Shown: one piece after another, positions 60,165 through 64,000 of the stretch | Numbering within the stretch: position 1 is the first letter of the stretch | Layout: each line of letters opens with the position of its first letter | Assembly: GCF_050947875.1 (NCBI RefSeq) | Contig: NC_134568.1 | Span: 248,948,767 to 249,012,766 of the forward strand | From: Dermacentor variabilis | Lineage: Eukaryota > Arthropoda > Arachnida > Ixodida > Ixodidae | Direction of reading: 5' to 3' | DNA: 64,000 nt | Position numbers and translations under genes: made by a program | Notes under the pieces: model-generated | Told to the model about the DNA's origin: nothing | The model's database searches: none | What the model saw: the letters and a program-made list of their open reading frames with translations, nothing else

Positions 60165-60660
60165 ATCATCACCATCAGCGTGTTTTATGTCTGCTGCAGG
60201 ACGAAGGCCTCTCCCTGCGTTCTCCAATTACCCCTGACCTGCGCCAGCCGATTCCAACTATAGCGCCTGCAAATTTCCTAATTTAATCGCCCCACCCAGT
60301 CTTCTGCCGTCCTCGACTGCACTTCCCTTCTCTTGGCAGCCATTTTGTAACCCTAATGGTCCACCGGTTATCTAATCTACGCATTACATGATCTGGCCAG
60401 CTCAATTTTTTTTCTCTTAATGTCGATTAGAACATCGGCTATACCCGTTTGCTCTCTGATCCAAACCAATCCCTTTCTTTGTCTTAACGTTACGCCTAAC
60501 ATTCCTCGTTCCATCGCTCTTTGCGCGGTCGTTGTTCTTGAGCTTCTTTGTCAGTCTCCAAGTCTCCGCCCAATATGTCAGCACTGGCAAAATGCATTGA
60601 TTGTACACCTTCCTTTTCAATGATAATGGTAAGGTTCCAGTCAGGAGATCAATATGTGAT
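60165..60660 (-). pseudogene. RTE-type LINE 3' fragment
   Basis: On the minus strand KVYNQCILPVLTYWAETWRL then TKKLKN is the post-RT block typical of RTE elements. NVRRNVKTKKGIGLDQRANG follows in a shifted frame. The 3' end has CCTGCAGCAGACATAAAACACG and GATGGTGATGATGGCA, the usual TGA-type tail. It is 5'-truncated with frameshifts, and is the same family type as 22600-22972 but opposite in orientation. Confidence 0.8.
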
Positions 60661-60823
60661 TATAAAATATGGTTCTAAAATTCGCATAAGCGTGGTGCCC
60701 CATACATTTGGCTTCAAATTCATGGTGATATATTAAATCGAAGCTTTCGTTGACCATCTCCTAGGCTTGACGCGGTGGTTGCTGCTACTGCAGCTGTCTG
60801 TTTCTGGGTGAGTCGCTAATATA

Positions 60824-60847
60824 CATATATATATATATATATATATA
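60824..60847. repeat. Short (TA)n tract
   Basis: TA repeat of about 24 bp. Confidence 0.9.
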
Positions 60848-62074
<1,227 letters not shown>

Positions 62075-62077
62075 TCG

Positions 62078-62409
62078 GGGGTTTAACGTGCCGAAACTGG
62101 CAAAGGGGGTTATGAGGGACGCCGTATATTGACAGGGACAACACCAACGCTCGTGTTGTCCTCTTGCAATCCTTCTTCCTTCGTCCGTTTATTCTTTTTT
62201 TTTTTTTGCCGCACTTGAGTGCTTCGCGTTGCAGAAATTTTACACCATGCCTAGGGTTCTTTAATGTACACCAAGAGGAAGCATCGTACGCCTGCGTTTT
62301 TTGCATTCGGCGCAAATCGGAACGCGGCCGCCGCGGCGCTGCGTCCGGGAATCGATCCCGCGACCTCGTGCTCAGCAGCACACCATAGCCACTGAGCCTC
62401 CGCTGTGGG
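62078..62409 (-). repeat. Ruka-like tRNA-derived SINE, copy 4, with internal insertion
   Basis: Read on the minus strand, the head has CTCAGTGGCTATGGTGTGCT, GAGCACGAGGTCGCGGGATC and GATTCCCGG. Then ACATTAAAGAACCCTAGGCA and, at the far end, ATAACCCCCTTTGCCAG and CACGTTAAACCCCC. The stretch at about 62130-62225 does not fit the SINE and holds a T run, suggesting an insertion. Confidence 0.75.
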
Positions 62410-63019
62410 TCAACAAAAGGCAAAGCCCGTGGTCTGTAAACCGTAAAAGTTTACGGACCGCGAGTTCTCAGAGAACGTTCAATTTCCGAGCCGCCTGTAA
62501 GTGCAGTCAGTAAAACCGAACATCACAGTGTTGTTCGTATATACTGGTAGAGGCTGTAAATGCGAATACTACAGGCTGCGTTGTGAGGCTGCGCAGATGC
62601 TCTGCTTTTTCTCATATCTCGTGTTCCGTAAAGTTTTGTGGTTCACTGAGCATACCTCTAAGACCTTTAAGTATGTCATGACAGAAAAGTAAACTATGAA
62701 CTTTGTAAATCGAATCAAGCGGCCGAAAGGAAACCGCGCACAGCTTCGTTTCTTGATATTCCTTTTTTCAGATGTTTACAGCATTTTCTTTATTGTTAAT
62801 GTTTACGGCAACCGCGTTTTGAGACGAGCACGTCACCATGCACAAATAATTTATACCATTTGTGACAGTATTAGAGCCGCTACGCAGTTAAGGATTTATT
62901 AAGCATTTACTTCGCTTGATTCTATTCCCCTCTTATCATTCATCGCTCACGACCGGCTGACCCATGTGATAATGCGGGCGTGGCGTTGCTCGGACCACGG
63001 ACAAGTGCGAATTGGAAAA
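62410..63019. other. Non-coding, no gene seen
   Basis: AT-rich spacer; nothing recognised. Confidence 0.3.
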
Positions 63020-63800
63020 GAATTGGAGAGAGAGAGAGAGAGAAGGGAAGACGGAAAGGCAGGGAGGTTAACCAGACTGAGTCCAGTTTGCTACCCTACA
63101 CGTGGAGAGGGGAATGGGGAGTGAAAGAGAGAGAGAGAGAAAACTTAGGTGTAGGATGTCTATAGTCGGGCACTGAAGTCTGTTGCCCTCAGGTAGCGAA
63201 AAAGCGCTCGAACTGCTTTCTGGGCTAATGAACTGTGAGGCCAGGCTCCCAAGATCTTCGCTTCCGTAAATGGCCTGTCATCCAGTCTATTTAAGGCACA
63301 CTGGAGAGTCTCACGTTGATTATCGAAGCGAGAACAGTGACACAGAAGGTGACTGGTGGTCTCTTCGCACTTGCACTTAGCGCACATTGGTGAATCCGCC
63401 ATTCCAATACGATAGCTGTAGGAGTTGGTGAATGCTACTCCTACCCACAGCCGACACAGCAGTGTTGCGTCACGTCGTGGAAGGTTCGCTGGTAATGTAA
63501 GTTTCAGTGATGGGTCGAGGCTGTATAAACGACACTTAGAGTTCTGTGGTGAATGCCAGCAACCTAACGTGATGGCACGAGCGAGACTGCGAAGCTCTCT
63601 TGCAGCGTCGACTCTCCATAAAGGTATAAGGAGTGTCGGTGAGTCAGCCTGGGCACGTCGGGCAGCGTCATCGGCGAGGTGATTACCAACGATGCCACAA
63701 AGTCCCGGCAGCCACTGAAATATGATATCATGTCCTCGTTCAGAAGCGCAATGGCAGATATAGGAGACGCATTGTGATTTCTTAACGATATGCGGTGCAC
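63020..63800 (-). pseudogene. LINE RNase H/C-terminal fragment with 3' tail
   Basis: Minus-strand blocks: ERGHDIIFQWLPGLCGIVGN then HLADDAARRAQ (final RNase H Asp kept, His of the PAHCG motif changed to Leu in PGLCG). Then LCRLWVGVAFTNSYSYRIGM, CAKCKCEETTSHLLCHCSRF, LDDRPFTEAKILGAWPHSSL and a stop at 63160. The tail has GA runs (63028-63044, 63126-63141) and the complement of GTAGGGTAGCAAACTGGA. It is the same subfamily as 11900-12345. The 5' limit is uncertain. Confidence 0.88.
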
Positions 63801-64000
63801 GCGCCTCAAGCTGCCTGGAGAGAATTCGACTGGAATTTCGGGAATACGCAAAAAGAGCATTGCGTCGTCATCCTAGATATAGTTCTCCATTGCGCGTCAT
63901 CTTGAGAGAAAGCTGAGGCATCGCAATATGCGTCGTGCCCGGCGACAACACCTGCACCTATATAGTCGCTTCTTCGCGTTGACACCTTGCTGCTATGTAG
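63801..64000. other. Window end, unassigned
   Basis: It may be the degenerate continuation of the LINE upstream of its late RNase H region, but I see no clear motif. Confidence 0.3.

Overview
This window looks like nuclear genomic DNA from a hard tick (Ixodidae, probably Metastriata), or at least a chelicerate with a very repeat-rich genome. The reasons are tRNA-derived SINEs of the type I know from tick genomes as Ruka, 5'-truncated RNase H-bearing LINEs, RTE-type LINE 3' ends, TA-flanked MITEs, piggyBac relics and many long microsatellites. There are no operons or ribosome-binding sites, no CRISPR array, and no long intact ORF outside retroelements. The organism call rests on recalled repeat families and was not checked by a search.

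Only one host gene is well supported. An exon on the minus strand at 3906-4193 encodes the N-terminal region of an Iroquois-class (araucan/caupolican/mirror/IRX) homeodomain protein. It ends after the conserved serine-alanine-phenylalanine-tyrosine block at a canonical GTGAGT donor. No homeobox is visible in the 3.9 kb downstream of it (towards position 1), so transcription probably runs out of the window. Most of 4.2-64 kb would then be 5' intron or intergenic sequence of an Iroquois locus.

Layout: 1-3.9 kb, intron with two GC-rich blocks. 3.9-4.2 kb, Iroquois exon. 4.4-11.9 kb, non-coding with a fold-back repeat, an (AAT)n tract and a 31-base G run. 11.9-13.5 kb, LINE fragment and a probable piggyBac 5' half. 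18.1-18.7 kb, GC island with a TATA plus initiator arrangement. 20.1-24.3 kb, dense cluster of MITE modules, tRNA-like SINEs, an RTE fragment and a triplicated tRNA-like unit. 24.7-25.5, 31.4-32.1, 33.1-33.7, 44.5-44.8 and 46.6-47.5 kb, CpG-rich islands. 28.4-28.9 kb, a TA-flanked MITE carrying a 73-nt tRNA cloverleaf. 34.1-34.9 kb, two Ruka-like SINEs. 36.4-37.3 kb, an unclassified repeat. 37.7-40.3 kb, a 2.6-kb LINE pseudogene abutting a 284-bp near-perfect palindrome. 41.65-42.9 kb, a decayed piggyBac element bounded by matching palindromes. 50.3-51.9 kb, two head-to-tail LINE 3' fragments. 57.1-57.98 kb, a SINE, then a LINE fragment nested in a MITE relic. 60.2-60.7 kb, an RTE 3' end. 62.1-62.4 kb, a SINE. 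63.0-63.8 kb, a further LINE fragment.

Nothing here is clearly a new biological system. The most useful leads are the Iroquois exon with its surrounding GC islands (candidate developmental regulatory DNA), the tRNA-bearing MITE, the long hairpin next to the LINE, and the nested and duplicated repeats that show the order of insertion.
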